DNA of 64,000 nucleotides, from the NCBI RefSeq assembly GCF_014207135.1, contig NZ_JACHCC010000002.1:124001-188000 (forward strand), read 5' to 3'. The notes under the pieces are model-generated. The model was not told the origin of the DNA and searched no databases. It worked only from the letters and a program-made list of their open reading frames with translations. Position 1 is the first letter of the stretch. Every line of letters begins with the position of its first letter. The position numbers were made by a program, and so were the translations under genes. Source of the DNA: Pedobacter cryoconitis. GTDB lineage: Bacteria > Bacteroidota > Bacteroidia > Sphingobacteriales > Sphingobacteriaceae. Shown in pieces: positions 26,462-35,907 of the stretch.

Positions 26462-28732
26462 TTACTTGTAAAAGTCTTCTGCATTTACTGCCCTGCGTTT
26501 ACCTGAAGGATCTACAACCTCCAGTTTAAGCGTATAACCACCTCCTCCTTCAAGAAACAACAGCTCAAAGGGATGATATCCTTTTTTCAAAGCAGTCTGC
26601 GCTGATTTTTCTATAGAAGTATGTAGTCCACCATTATCTACCAGCACTGCTCCGTCCATATTTAACACACTTCCGTCGTCAGAACGCAGAAAGAAAGTGT
26701 AAACACCTGTTTCAGCAGCATAAAAATAACCTTTATGTCTGGTCGCAAACTGATCAGCAGTCTGAGTTACCGGAATTTCAATAGCCTGGGTCACCTGTTT
26801 GGTCAGCAGATCTTTTTCGCTGATCTCTTTTACCGAACGGTAAGAATGAGGATAATAGTAAAAATTGAGTCCCTTTTGTAAAGCATCAGTTGTAGCAGGT
26901 TCCAGGTAGTTTAGTTTTTTATAATTGACCGTATATACTTCACCACGTTTATCAGCATCATTAAATGCAGCCAGTTTAATCTGTACAGGGGCTGTGATCT
27001 TTAATTTTCCACTAAACAAAGCAGATGTATTGGTAGGCAACGAATTATCTGTTGTATAGCGTATTTTAAATGCTTCTACCGGATTAATTATCTGTAGCGA
27101 AGCACTATCTACAAAAACACTGTTCAAACTAAAACCCGTTAAATCCAGAAATCTGTAATTAATTTTCATCGCATCGAGCATCGGTAATTGCTGAATTACC
27201 TTTTTCTCAAATCCATTCCAGTCTGAACCTTTTCCTCTCCAGGCTATTTCGGACATAGCCATAATCCTCGGAAAGATCATGTATTCCAGCCGGTCTTCAC
27301 TGGGTATATATTCTGTCCAGGTACTTGCCTGTACACCCTTAACATATTTTCGATCTGCCTCATCCAGGTGAAAATTAAACGGATCGAAGGAGTAAACCTT
27401 TTGTAAAGAATTATTATCCTGCTGAGCATCAAAATAACAATATTCACCAGGAGTCATAATGATTTCATTTCCTTTTTCAGCTGCTTTTTTAGGAGCCCCA
27501 GGAATCCAGGTACGCCAGTACATTAAGGTAGCGGTTTTAGAGACTCCGCCATCGAGAATCTCGTCCCAACCTATCAGTTTTTTATTTTTACTGTTAAAAA
27601 AACGCTCCATCCTATGAACGAAATAACTTTGCAGTTCATTGATATCCTTCAAACCCTCCTTTTTCATTAGTGCATCGCATTCAGGCACATTTTTCCAGCT
27701 GCTTTTCTCCACTTCATCTGCGCCTAAATGAATATACTGACTTGGGAAAAGAGCAGCAATTTCAGTGAACACATTCTCTGCAAATTCATAAGTAGTCTCT
27801 TTACACGGACATAAAGGTTCTGAAAAATCTTTAGCCTGTCCGCCTTTGTTATTTGAAGTAAGCCAGGGCATTAGCGCAGTCGCAGCCATCATATGTCCGG
27901 GCATATCAATCTCTGGTATAATTTCCACTGATCTGTCCTGTGCATACCTGATCAGATCTTTCATTTCTTCCTGTGTATAAAACCCACCATATTTTCTAAC
28001 GCCGTCTATAACTTTAAAATGTTTTTCGGGTAATGCAAAATCAGGGTTCTCTTTTGCTTTTTCCAGACAAACTGAATCTTGTTTGTTGAGTGTTCTCCAG
28101 GCACCTTTAGCCGTAAGCATCGGGTATTTTTTGATCTCTATCCGCCAGCCCTGGTCATCGGTGAGGTGTAAATGGAATTTATTAAACTTATATAAAGCCA
28201 TTCTGTCAATCATCTTTTTAAGATAAGCTATATCAAAAAAATGGCGCGAAACATCAAGATGTATCCCCCTCCATTCAAATCTTGGGGCATCAGTTATTTC
28301 TACCACAGGAATTTCAAGGGTTAAAGAACTGGTAGGCTTAAACAAAGGAGCACCAATCAATTGTTTTAAGGTTGATACAGCAGAAAAAGCACCTTCAGCC
28401 GTATTAGTCGTAATAGTCACTGACTGAGTGCTTACAACAAGTTCATATCCTCCGGGAGGCAATGCTGTTGTCCCGGCTTTGAAAATTATTTTTCCTTCAT
28501 TCTTAATTGTTGCTGTGCATTTAGTGGTCATCATACCAAGTTCAGCTGCTGCAGCTTTAAAAAAAGGCTTTTCCCCATTAATGATTAAGGTATTCCTGGA
28601 CAATAAGAATTTCCCGGTTCCGGGCTTCAGTACGGTTGGTTGAGGTATGACTGTAATGGTCTGGGCATTTACATTTGACTGGTTAAATAGTAAAATGACA
28701 GCCAGAATGGTTGTAGTCAATAATTTATTCAT
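26462..28732 (-). CDS. Secreted beta-N-acetylhexosaminidase (GH20) with PA14-like C-terminus
   Basis: 756 residues with signal peptide (1-23). A GH20b-type N-terminal domain covers ~25-145 and the GH20 barrel ~150-500. The catalytic pair is Asp339-Glu340 (YIHLGADEVEKSSW), and the substrate-binding blocks FHLHLTDDQGWRIEIKKYP and IPEIDMPGH are present. The C-terminal ~140 residues look like a PA14 carbohydrate-binding domain (GVYTFFLRSDDGSVLNMDG). The enzyme removes terminal GlcNAc or GalNAc from chitin, murein or glycoprotein fragments. No SusCD pair is next to it. Confidence 0.93.
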   Translation of the reverse strand: MNKLLTTTILAVILLFNQSNVNAQTITVIPQPTVLKPGTGKFLLSRNTLIINGEKPFFKAAAAELGMMTTKCTATIKNEGKIIFKAGTTALPPGGYELVVSTQSVTITTNTAEGAFSAVSTLKQLIGAPLFKPTSSLTLEIPVVEITDAPRFEWRGIHLDVSRHFFDIAYLKKMIDRMALYKFNKFHLHLTDDQGWRIEIKKYPMLTAKGAWRTLNKQDSVCLEKAKENPDFALPEKHFKVIDGVRKYGGFYTQEEMKDLIRYAQDRSVEIIPEIDMPGHMMAATALMPWLTSNNKGGQAKDFSEPLCPCKETTYEFAENVFTEIAALFPSQYIHLGADEVEKSSWKNVPECDALMKKEGLKDINELQSYFVHRMERFFNSKNKKLIGWDEILDGGVSKTATLMYWRTWIPGAPKKAAEKGNEIIMTPGEYCYFDAQQDNNSLQKVYSFDPFNFHLDEADRKYVKGVQASTWTEYIPSEDRLEYMIFPRIMAMSEIAWRGKGSDWNGFEKKVIQQLPMLDAMKINYRFLDLTGFSLNSVFVDSASLQIINPVEAFKIRYTTDNSLPTNTSALFSGKLKITAPVQIKLAAFNDADKRGEVYTVNYKKLNYLEPATTDALQKGLNFYYYPHSYRSVKEISEKDLLTKQVTQAIEIPVTQTADQFATRHKGYFYAAETGVYTFFLRSDDGSVLNMDGAVLVDNGGLHTSIEKSAQTALKKGYHPFELLFLEGGGGYTLKLEVVDPSGKRRAVNAEDFYK

Positions 28733-28758
28733 TAGCTAAATCGGATTAGTTTCGTTAT

Positions 28759-28766
28759 CAAATATA
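28759..28766 (-). promoter_or_regulatory. Putative -7 promoter box of the hexosaminidase gene (TATATTTG)
   Basis: Exact TAnnTTTG match, 26 bases upstream of the ATG at 28732. It is divergent from a similar box for the YciI-like gene. Confidence 0.45.
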
Positions 28767-28837
28767 GAATATAGGAAGTAAAATAGTGTCAGATCGATAC
28801 AAAATGTGATATGCATTCCAGAACTGATAATTTCATA

Positions 28838-28845
28838 TATATTTG
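28838..28845 (+). promoter_or_regulatory. Putative -7 promoter box of the YciI-like gene (TATATTTG)
   Basis: Exact TAnnTTTG match, 22 bases before the ATG at 28868. No TTG at the -33 spacing was seen. Confidence 0.4.
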
Positions 28846-28867
28846 AGAATCTATAAATATAAAACAG

Positions 28868-29272
28868 ATGAAATACTTTTTCACAATCGGCATTTGCCTG
28901 CTGACGTTTTCTTTATTTGCACAGCAAAAACAAAATCAGTTTATATTGATTATCCGGTCAAAAAACAAGATTAATGCTCCGGCAGCTACCATACAGGCAA
29001 ATATCCGGCACTGGCAGGAATTTATGGGTGATTTGGGCAAAAGTGGTAAAATTGCAGGCGGATATCGTCCGGTTACTGAAGGGGTAACCCTTAGCGGAGC
29101 AGCTAAAACAGTTAAATCAGAGGCTTATACAGCTAATGGGGAAGTGATCAGTTCTTTTCTGATCATCAATGCAGCCGACCTGAATGAAGCGAAGCAGATC
29201 GCTGCTAAATGCCCTGTATTTGAACTGGAAGGAAGTGTAGAAATCAGACCTGTACAACAAACCGCCAATTAA
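28868..29272 (+). CDS. Secreted YCII-related protein
   Basis: 134 residues with a signal peptide (FFTIGICLLTFSLFAQ). The rest resembles the YCII-related/DGPF fold, with NIRHWQEFMGDLGKSGKI in the middle and a strand-rich C-terminus (SFLIINAADLNEAKQIA). The family is related to dimeric ferredoxin-like enzymes, but most members have no known reaction. Export is uncommon for this fold. It is 6 bases ahead of the next gene and likely cotranscribed with it. Confidence 0.65.
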   Translation: MKYFFTIGICLLTFSLFAQQKQNQFILIIRSKNKINAPAATIQANIRHWQEFMGDLGKSGKIAGGYRPVTEGVTLSGAAKTVKSEAYTANGEVISSFLIINAADLNEAKQIAAKCPVFELEGSVEIRPVQQTAN

Positions 29273-29278
29273 ATTTTT

Positions 29279-29500
29279 ATGCTTAAAAAAGGAGAACATA
29301 TTGAAGGAACGCCAGTAGAACTTCAGATTTTATTAGATCAGCAGCCAGAGGCGAAAACATTCTTTGAAAGTTTGTCAAAATCCTATAGACAGGGTTACTG
29401 TGACTGGGTTGGATCAGCAAAGCAGGAAGACACCCGAAAAACAAGGGCAGATAAAGCCCTGATCATGCTGAATAACAAGCAAAAAACTTTAAAAACCTAA
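29279..29500 (+). CDS. YdeI/OmpD-associated (OmdA-like) protein, short form
   Basis: 73 residues. The region FFESLSKSYRQGYCDWVGSA followed by EDTRKTRADKALIML is the hallmark of the bacteriocin-protection YdeI/OmdA C-terminal domain. Longer family members have an N-terminal DUF1801-like half that is absent here. Function unclear. Second gene after the YciI-like gene, with a 6-base gap. Confidence 0.7.
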   Translation: MLKKGEHIEGTPVELQILLDQQPEAKTFFESLSKSYRQGYCDWVGSAKQEDTRKTRADKALIMLNNKQKTLKT

Positions 29501-29567
29501 GCTTTATTAGTTATTTCTATATTTTAAAAATTGTAAATTACGATTGACAAAACAAAACTTTTAAATA

Positions 29568-30581
29568 ATGGAAATGAACCAAATTAACGCTGGCGCTCAT
29601 TACCCCGCTCCTAGTCCGTTCAGCCCTGCTACAGGTGTTTTACTAGCAGCATTGGCGTATAGTGACAATCTCTCAGGTGATTTGAAGATACATTTACCAG
29701 ATTGGACATTGGTCTGGCAGGGGAAGGTAACTGAAGATGGTAATACTGGTTTTATAGCACTGGATCCTACCGGTCAATATTACGGACTTGGTTTCAGGGG
29801 ATCTCTTCCCCCATTGGATATATTAGAAGACTGGTATGCTTTTGCGAACTGGGTATTGGAAGACATGGATGTCGTTACAGAAGTAGACTGGCAATATACA
29901 AATTCGGGAACCGCAAAAATCAGCCATGGGGCACATACAGCTTTTACCAATATCATTGGTACGACTAATGTACTGACGGATTCGAAGTTAAATCTCTTTG
30001 ATTATCTGAAAACCAATGCTGTGGCTGGTAATAAACAGGTGATTATTGCCGGACATAGTCTCGGAGGGAATATGGCCAATGTATTTGCCTCTTATTTTGT
30101 TTCTGCTCTGGCACAAGCAGGTATTACCTATCTGAATACTTCTCTGTTTACTTTTGCAGCTCCGGCACCTGGTGACAGTGGTTTCTCCAGAGACCTGGAC
30201 AGCAAGATCACGAATGCATGGCATTATGAAAATGTAAACGATATTGTCCCTAAGTTCCCTGTTTTCTCATCTGTTCTGGAAGCAGCTGCGTTGTATTCTC
30301 CGTCACCATCATCCGGCAAAATAACAATAACCTATCATGGCGATACTTTAAGTCTTTATGACGGCATACTCCTGCTGGGAACATTATTAGTTCCTTATGG
30401 CTATAAACAGCAGGCAAGAAATTATAAAGTATTTCTGAATGCACTGGACTCTTCTTATCAGAGTGATACAATAAAAGACTGGTTCATGCAAGCCGGATCA
30501 CAACATGCGCTGGTGAATTATGCAAACTATCTTGGTGTTAATCTGGATCGTAAACTGGCTGCACGCAGTAGCGTAATATAA
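29568..30581 (+). CDS. Class 3 lipase-like alpha/beta hydrolase
   Basis: 337 residues. The nucleophile elbow is GHSLGG with Ser164, followed by a FTFAAPAPGD block and HYENVNDIVPKFP, which carries the acid residue of class 3 lipases. LGFRGSLPPLDILEDW is the lid-proximal oxyanion region. A C-terminal histidine is available (QHALVNY). No signal peptide is visible, so it may stay inside the cell or be exported by another route. Start ATG 29568; Met3 is also possible. Confidence 0.82.
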   Translation: MEMNQINAGAHYPAPSPFSPATGVLLAALAYSDNLSGDLKIHLPDWTLVWQGKVTEDGNTGFIALDPTGQYYGLGFRGSLPPLDILEDWYAFANWVLEDMDVVTEVDWQYTNSGTAKISHGAHTAFTNIIGTTNVLTDSKLNLFDYLKTNAVAGNKQVIIAGHSLGGNMANVFASYFVSALAQAGITYLNTSLFTFAAPAPGDSGFSRDLDSKITNAWHYENVNDIVPKFPVFSSVLEAAALYSPSPSSGKITITYHGDTLSLYDGILLLGTLLVPYGYKQQARNYKVFLNALDSSYQSDTIKDWFMQAGSQHALVNYANYLGVNLDRKLAARSSVI

Positions 30582-30584
30582 AAA

Positions 30585-30623
30585 AAGCGGATTAACGCTT
30601 ATTGACAAGTGTTAAATCCGCTT
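30585..30623. terminator. Hairpin after the lipase gene, possible terminator
   Basis: AAGCGGATTAACGCTT pairs with AAGTGTTAAATCCGCTT around ATTGAC with one bulge. The T-run is on the minus-strand side (run of A before the stem), so on the plus strand it is a weak terminator or a 3' stabilising hairpin. Confidence 0.5.
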
Positions 30624-30726
30624 AAGGCATTAAATAGGTAATATTCTGTTAAATAGGTAGTTAAATTATTATACAAAAATACCATATGCCATAAATTCTG
30701 ATCTATGCCTATCGTTTGTTTCTTTT

Positions 30727-31680
30727 ATGACTACATTTAAATCAAAAGGTTTAATCCGGAACAATCAGCAATTCAAATCACGTCCTTTTATGGTTAACAA
30801 TCTCTACAGGTTCATCTTCACCTTTGTTTTAGTTTTCTCTTCTCTATGGGTCTTTGCACAAACTTCTGAAACGGATAACATCCTCAGAAAGGAGGATAAA
30901 TCTTTACCTTTGAAATTTGGAGTTAACTATTTAAACAATAGTATTTTTATGGGCAGATCGGATACTGCCAGAATGCCAATCGTCACCCCTAATATCAGAT
31001 ATACTTTTAAATCAGGAATTTATGTAGCCGGGAGTCTGGATTATCTGCCAGATAGCAAAACAGCAAAAATAACCAGCGGTGATCTTGTTGCCGGGTATGA
31101 TCATGATTTCACAGATGATCTTGATGGAGGGCTGTCATTTACCAAATCATTTTATAATTCAAGGAGTACGCAGATTGCTTCTTCACAAAGTGGTTCAATT
31201 AATGTCAATCTGAATTATGATCTGGGTGATATTATAACACCATCGGTCAGTGCAGATTATGCCTTTAATAAAAAGGGGTTCAAAAATGATATCTTTTTAA
31301 ATGCAGGCCTTAGTCATGCTTTTATTGTTACAGGTTTATTCAGTCCACATGATTTACTGATTATTTCGCCTACAGCCCAAATCAACTGGGGCACACAGAA
31401 TTTTTACGATTCTTATCTGGTAACTAAAAAATTCAAAAACACGAAAAAGACAACTGCCGAAACCCTGCTGATAGCCGCCCAGAGAGCAGATCTCGAAAAA
31501 TTCAAATTACTGGATTATGAGTTTTCTATCCCTGTTGAGTATAAAATAAATCACTTTCTATTCAGTTTTGTACCCACCTACTCTGTTGCTCAAAACAAAT
31601 TGCCGGGAAATATTACCTCTGGTTTAACTAATAAAACCGGACTGTTTAATTTTGAGGCTGGAATAGCACTGAGATTTTAA
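30727..31680 (+). CDS. Predicted outer-membrane beta-barrel protein, family not recognised
   Basis: 317 residues. A signal peptide is formed by residues ~22-45 (FIFTFVLVFSSLWVFAQ), so Met22 (30790) may be the true start. The body is rich in alternating strands (VNVNLNYDLGDIITPSVSAD style) and ends in phenylalanine (ALRF), as outer-membrane barrels do. No specific family was recognised. It stands alone; the truncated PAP2 gene is convergent with it, 14 bases away. Confidence 0.6.
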   Translation: MTTFKSKGLIRNNQQFKSRPFMVNNLYRFIFTFVLVFSSLWVFAQTSETDNILRKEDKSLPLKFGVNYLNNSIFMGRSDTARMPIVTPNIRYTFKSGIYVAGSLDYLPDSKTAKITSGDLVAGYDHDFTDDLDGGLSFTKSFYNSRSTQIASSQSGSINVNLNYDLGDIITPSVSADYAFNKKGFKNDIFLNAGLSHAFIVTGLFSPHDLLIISPTAQINWGTQNFYDSYLVTKKFKNTKKTTAETLLIAAQRADLEKFKLLDYEFSIPVEYKINHFLFSFVPTYSVAQNKLPGNITSGLTNKTGLFNFEAGIALRF

Positions 31681-31694
31681 GCTATTTCTGTTCC

Positions 31695-32057
31695 TCAGGA
31701 GTACCTTCGCTGTTTATAAACCAGTGCTATTACTGTTGCTAATGCAAAGGCTGAATTAATATGGCCGGAAGGGAAAGAGTTTGAACCTGACATACTTACC
31801 CCTTCTACAAAATGGGGGTAATGAAAAGCAATCTGTTCAAAGAAAACTTTTGGACGCGGCATGTGAAATATTCTTTTCAGAATTTGTGCAGCGAGTCCGG
31901 ACGAGATATAAGCGAGTAATATGGTGACTGATTCTTTCTTTTTACCAAGAAAAAACAGCAAGGCCACAATTAGCAGACAAAACATACCATCTCCTAAATT
32001 AGTGACAAATTTAAAAAACACATCCAGCCAGGTATTATGGATACTATTGAGGACCAT
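31695..32057 (-). pseudogene. Truncated PAP2-type phosphatase
   Basis: 120 residues. Two PAP2 motifs are intact: KRIFHMPRP (motif 1) and FPSGH (motif 2). Motif 3 (SRxxxxxHxxxD), which carries the catalytic histidine, is missing because the frame ends at KQRRYS just before it would be expected. The N-terminus is also short: coding-like sequence (FSKLDGF) continues upstream for about ten codons to a stop, with no start. A full protein would be ~190 residues. It is probably a dead gene. Confidence 0.65.
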
Positions 32058-32097
32058 AAAGCCGTCCAGCTTGGAAAAGTATATTTAAGACTATTTT

Positions 32098-32541
32098 TCA
32101 ACTATTAAACTGGCGAAGATGATGATCACTATGTTTATAAGCAAAATAGCCAATCTCTTCTTTTGTCATTTTGCCAAAAAAGGGATGGATGAAATTATCG
32201 TTAGAGAAATCGGCGTATTCATTGATCAGGCTAATCCAATGCATACGTTCGGCGGCTATATTACCTTCTTTCCTGATTATGGGATCAAGAAAAGTAGGCA
32301 TATTCCGCTTAATCGGAGTTTCGTCTTTAGTAAGACCTTTCAGAGCTAGTTTGCCAAATAAGAGTCCAAGAAATGAACGTTTGTACTTTTTTTTACCCAG
32401 TATCATCTCCTCAAATAAAATACAGTGCTTCAGGATCTGATAAATATTCATTTTGCCCCAAGCTGGCAGACTGTTTTCATCCAATGAATTTATCCTTCTT
32501 ATTAACTCATCTCTCGTGTTATTGTCGAATAATGTCTTCAT
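32098..32541 (-). CDS. DUF1569 (DinB-like) protein
   Basis: 147 residues. The pattern LPAWGKMNIYQILKHC near the N-terminus and YKHSDHHLRQF at the C-terminus fits DUF1569, a four-helix bundle of the DinB/YfiT type with histidines that can bind a metal. The enzyme activity is unknown. Confidence 0.75.
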   Translation of the reverse strand: MKTLFDNNTRDELIRRINSLDENSLPAWGKMNIYQILKHCILFEEMILGKKKYKRSFLGLLFGKLALKGLTKDETPIKRNMPTFLDPIIRKEGNIAAERMHWISLINEYADFSNDNFIHPFFGKMTKEEIGYFAYKHSDHHLRQFNS

Positions 32542-32643
32542 AATTTCAATAAATAATGTCGTGCAAAATCTACTTAAATTTACAGCTAATATCCTGAATT
32601 ATTGGGGTGTAATATTGACAATTCATGGAGTAATTCAGGACAT

Positions 32644-33876
32644 TTAAAGGCCATGTTCCAGTTTTTCGAGCTTTATCTTAATTTCCTCCCTGTATTTTAA
32701 GGCCAATGCTTTTTTATAATATTTAGCGGCCATAGCTTTCTCTCCTGTAGACAGAAAGTAATCGCCCAGGCCGTCATAAGTATTAAAACTCTGCGGGTAA
32801 TAATAGATATTAAGCTGAAAGAACATTTCAGCTCTTTCAAGATCTTTTTGCCGGAGAAATGTATATCCATAGTTGTTGATTTCCTGCTCTGAGGGACGGA
32901 CTTGATAACCCATTTTTTGTGACAGGGATTGATAATGGGCTATAATCATCTTTTTGATTTCGGCTGCTGAGTATTTTTTATCAAAAAACTGGTTTACAGG
33001 TTGGTTCTCAGGAAATTTATTCTGGCAAAAGACAAATCTTAGGGCATCATAGGCAGCAATCAAAGGAACTGAAGCATGATCGTCTTGCGGGTAATACCTG
33101 AGCTTCCACTTCAGGCCCTTTATCGGATTATGTTTTAAGTCTGCGGAGAATTTCAAAATAGACCGGATGTGATGGGTAAGCTGAGTTGTATCCTGCCTCA
33201 CCGATAAGGTATCTATTCCAGGTTTCATCGTATTGGCTACCCCTAAAAATAATACCGCATTTTTAATATTTCTATGATCAGGTAAACTTTCTGTTTGTCC
33301 GAGTAGTTTATCGTTATCATACGACATGCTTGGATCGATTGCTATATAAGCATTAAATAATGAGTTGTGATTAATGAGGGTATTAATTACCATCAGCCCA
33401 CCTAGTGAATGTCCAAAAATTGTGCGGTACGGTGCTGTAGTATAATTCTTATCGATATAAGGCAATAGCTCATTCCTGAGAAATAGCGTAAAGTCTTCAC
33501 CCCCACCTGAATTTTTAAAAACTTCGCTTTTAGAAGGAGTGAGATCCCTGGTTCGGTTTCCGGGTGTATTCAGGATTCCGACAATTATCATATGAGGTAA
33601 AATGGTATTTCCATTGATAACCCCTAGCTGATTGAGTATTACATTTAAGGACAAAAAATAGCTTTCACCGTCCAATACATAAAGTACGGGGAAAGCAGGC
33701 CTGGAAAAATAGCTGGTATCAACCGGGGGTGTATAAATCCACAATGGTCTTTTTTCGTGTAAAACAGTTGAATACAAGGTATCAACATGCCCTATGTTAA
33801 CAGGTATATTATTGTTCTGACCATTTACATGGATAGCTGTAAGAGCCAGGATCAGGATAATAAGATATTTGTTCAT
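32644..33876 (-). CDS. Secreted esterase (IroE/Fes-like fold) with C-terminal TPR
   Basis: 410 residues with signal peptide (LIILILALTAIHVNGQ). The esterase core has PVLYVLDGESYF, nucleophile Ser157 in IFGHSLGGL and the likely catalytic histidine in DDHASVPL (~265). This is the putative-esterase family that includes siderophore esterases and esterase D. The last ~90 residues carry two TPR-like helix pairs (AEMFFQLNIYYYPQSFNTYD; AAKYYKKALALKY). Substrate unknown; no siderophore genes are adjacent. Confidence 0.82.
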   Translation of the reverse strand: MNKYLIILILALTAIHVNGQNNNIPVNIGHVDTLYSTVLHEKRPLWIYTPPVDTSYFSRPAFPVLYVLDGESYFLSLNVILNQLGVINGNTILPHMIIVGILNTPGNRTRDLTPSKSEVFKNSGGGEDFTLFLRNELLPYIDKNYTTAPYRTIFGHSLGGLMVINTLINHNSLFNAYIAIDPSMSYDNDKLLGQTESLPDHRNIKNAVLFLGVANTMKPGIDTLSVRQDTTQLTHHIRSILKFSADLKHNPIKGLKWKLRYYPQDDHASVPLIAAYDALRFVFCQNKFPENQPVNQFFDKKYSAAEIKKMIIAHYQSLSQKMGYQVRPSEQEINNYGYTFLRQKDLERAEMFFQLNIYYYPQSFNTYDGLGDYFLSTGEKAMAAKYYKKALALKYREEIKIKLEKLEHGL

Positions 33877-34115
33877 TGCTTTGTATTTTGATAGCGTTTA
33901 TTAGACTCTACATCTGCTGCAAGAATAGTAATCCTGAAAATGACATTTAAAAAAATGGGCTGAAACCAGCAAAAAATGTGACAGGATACGTCTTCAGGAC
34001 AAAAAGAAGAAATTGACCTTTATCCCTGAAATGTATAAGAGATGAGTAGATAAGTATAAACCGGAAACCTGTTTTAACTGGAGATTTGTCTTATAAACTT
34101 TAAAATCACAATGCA

Positions 34116-34928
34116 ATGAAAAAGACAATATTAATCACTGGTGCTTCATCTGGTTTTGGAAGAGAAACAGCCAGATTATTTCATGAAAAAGACTGGAATG
34201 TAATTGCTACAATGCGTTCGCCTGAGAAAGAGACCGAATTATCAGCTTTATCTGGTATATTACTTTTAAAACTAGATGTTACTAACAAGGATAGTATTGC
34301 ACTGGCAGTCAAACAAGGAATAGAAAAATTTGGAGGGATAGATGTATTAGTTAACAATGCAGGTCATGGCACACTTGGAGCACTCGAGGCTGCATCCGAA
34401 GAGCATATCAAAGCACAGTTTGAGGTTAATTTCTTTGGTCTGATTGAAGTGACCAAAGCTGTTTTGCCGAACATGCGGGAACGTCGTTCCGGACTCATCA
34501 TCAATGTTTCTTCTGTTGGAGGCAGATTGACTTTCCCTTTCTCTACACTTTATCATGCCACCAAGTTTGCAGTAGAGGGCCTGACTGAATCAATGCAGTA
34601 TGAATTGAACCCTCTGGGTATTCATTTAAAACTGGTAGAACCAGGCGGCTATAAAACCGCGTTTACTGGCAGGTCAATGAACTATTTTGGCACGAGTGAT
34701 TTAAAGGATTATCAGGTGCCGTTTGAACGTTTTATGGCTAAACTTGAGGAATGGCCACTTTCGGAAAACATTAGTGAAGTAGCTGATGTTATTTTTGAGG
34801 CAGCTACAGATGGTACAGAAAAACTGCGTTATCCAGTAGGTCATGACGCTGCTCAGATGATAGAAATGAGGAAAGGCCTGGATGATATAGAGTTTAAAAG
34901 AAATATGGTTATCCAGACTGGTATTTAA
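34116..34928 (+). CDS. SDR-family oxidoreductase
   Basis: 270 residues. The cofactor motif is TGASSGFG, the NNAG motif is NNAGHG, and the catalytic residues are Ser133, Tyr146 and Lys150 (YHATKFAVEG). The substrate is unknown. The AraC gene follows 12 bases later, so the pair is likely one operon with its own regulator. Confidence 0.9.
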   Translation: MKKTILITGASSGFGRETARLFHEKDWNVIATMRSPEKETELSALSGILLLKLDVTNKDSIALAVKQGIEKFGGIDVLVNNAGHGTLGALEAASEEHIKAQFEVNFFGLIEVTKAVLPNMRERRSGLIINVSSVGGRLTFPFSTLYHATKFAVEGLTESMQYELNPLGIHLKLVEPGGYKTAFTGRSMNYFGTSDLKDYQVPFERFMAKLEEWPLSENISEVADVIFEAATDGTEKLRYPVGHDAAQMIEMRKGLDDIEFKRNMVIQTGI

Positions 34929-34940
34929 AATTATTAAAAG

Positions 34941-35843
34941 ATGCCTGAAAAATATATAGATCTCGAATCCATTAGTGAGATGCACCAGTTAGTGCATCAT
35001 ACACCACCCAGGCATCCCCTGGTCAGTCTGATCGATCATACAGACTTTTATGGAAAATACCAAAGGACGGATGCCTTTTACCGGTTCGGATTTTATACTA
35101 TTTCCTGCAAAAAATTTGTTGGCTTATTAAAATATGGAAAAGGAAACTATGATTTTAATGAGGGTTCGCTGATGTTTACCGCACCAGGACAGGTAATCGC
35201 ACCAGGGCCCGAAGTTACTGTAGATGAAGGCTGGGCACTTTTTATTCATCCTGACCTGATCCATGGAACTGATCTTGGAAAAAAGATTCATCAGTACTCA
35301 TTTTTTAATTACGAGGTAAACGAAGCATTACATGTCTCTGAAGAGGAGAAAAGTATTCTGAAAGATTGCCTGGCAAAGATCGAGAGAGAGTATTCACAAA
35401 ATATAGATAAGCATACACAAGGGCTTATCGTAAGCAATATTGAATTGCTGCTGAATTACTGTAACCGGTTCTATGACCGGCAATTCTATACACGTAAGAA
35501 AGTAAGTACTGATGTTTTACAGCAATTTGAAAGTTTACTAAAGGAATATTTCGCCCAAAACACTTTGATTAATTCCGGATTGCCTAATGTCAATTATTTT
35601 GCTTCCAGATTGAACCTGTCGCCGAATTATCTGTCTGATCTGCTGCAGAAGCTTACGGGTAAAACTACTCTGGAATATATTCACCTGGAGCTGATCGATA
35701 AAGCCAAATCGTTACTCTGGGGCACAGATGACTCTATTAGTGAAATTGCTTACAGGCTTGGCTTTGAATACCCTTCTCATTTTACAAAGATATTTAAGAC
35801 AAAAACCGGGAAATCTCCCAGTGAATTTAGAAATATGAATTGA
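34941..35843 (+). CDS. AraC-family transcriptional regulator
   Basis: 300 residues. The N-terminal ligand region covers ~30-160, and the C-terminal AraC HTH has VNYFASRLNLSPNYLSDLLQ and ISEIAYRLGFEYPSHFTKIF. It starts 12 bases after the SDR gene and probably regulates it. Its C-terminal half is similar in pattern to the AraC protein at 25-26 kb. Confidence 0.9.
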   Translation: MPEKYIDLESISEMHQLVHHTPPRHPLVSLIDHTDFYGKYQRTDAFYRFGFYTISCKKFVGLLKYGKGNYDFNEGSLMFTAPGQVIAPGPEVTVDEGWALFIHPDLIHGTDLGKKIHQYSFFNYEVNEALHVSEEEKSILKDCLAKIEREYSQNIDKHTQGLIVSNIELLLNYCNRFYDRQFYTRKKVSTDVLQQFESLLKEYFAQNTLINSGLPNVNYFASRLNLSPNYLSDLLQKLTGKTTLEYIHLELIDKAKSLLWGTDDSISEIAYRLGFEYPSHFTKIFKTKTGKSPSEFRNMN

Positions 35844-35861
35844 GACATGCATTTAAATTTA

Positions 35862-35891
35862 AATAGCCTCACAGAAAAGTGTGAGGCTATT
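35862..35891. terminator. Hairpin between convergent genes, likely bidirectional terminator
   Basis: A perfect 12-bp stem (AATAGCCTCACA) with a GAAAAG loop, lying between the AraC gene and the flavoprotein gene. T-runs are short on both sides. Confidence 0.65.
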
Positions 35892-35907
35892 CTGGTCTAT
35901 CCGTTAT

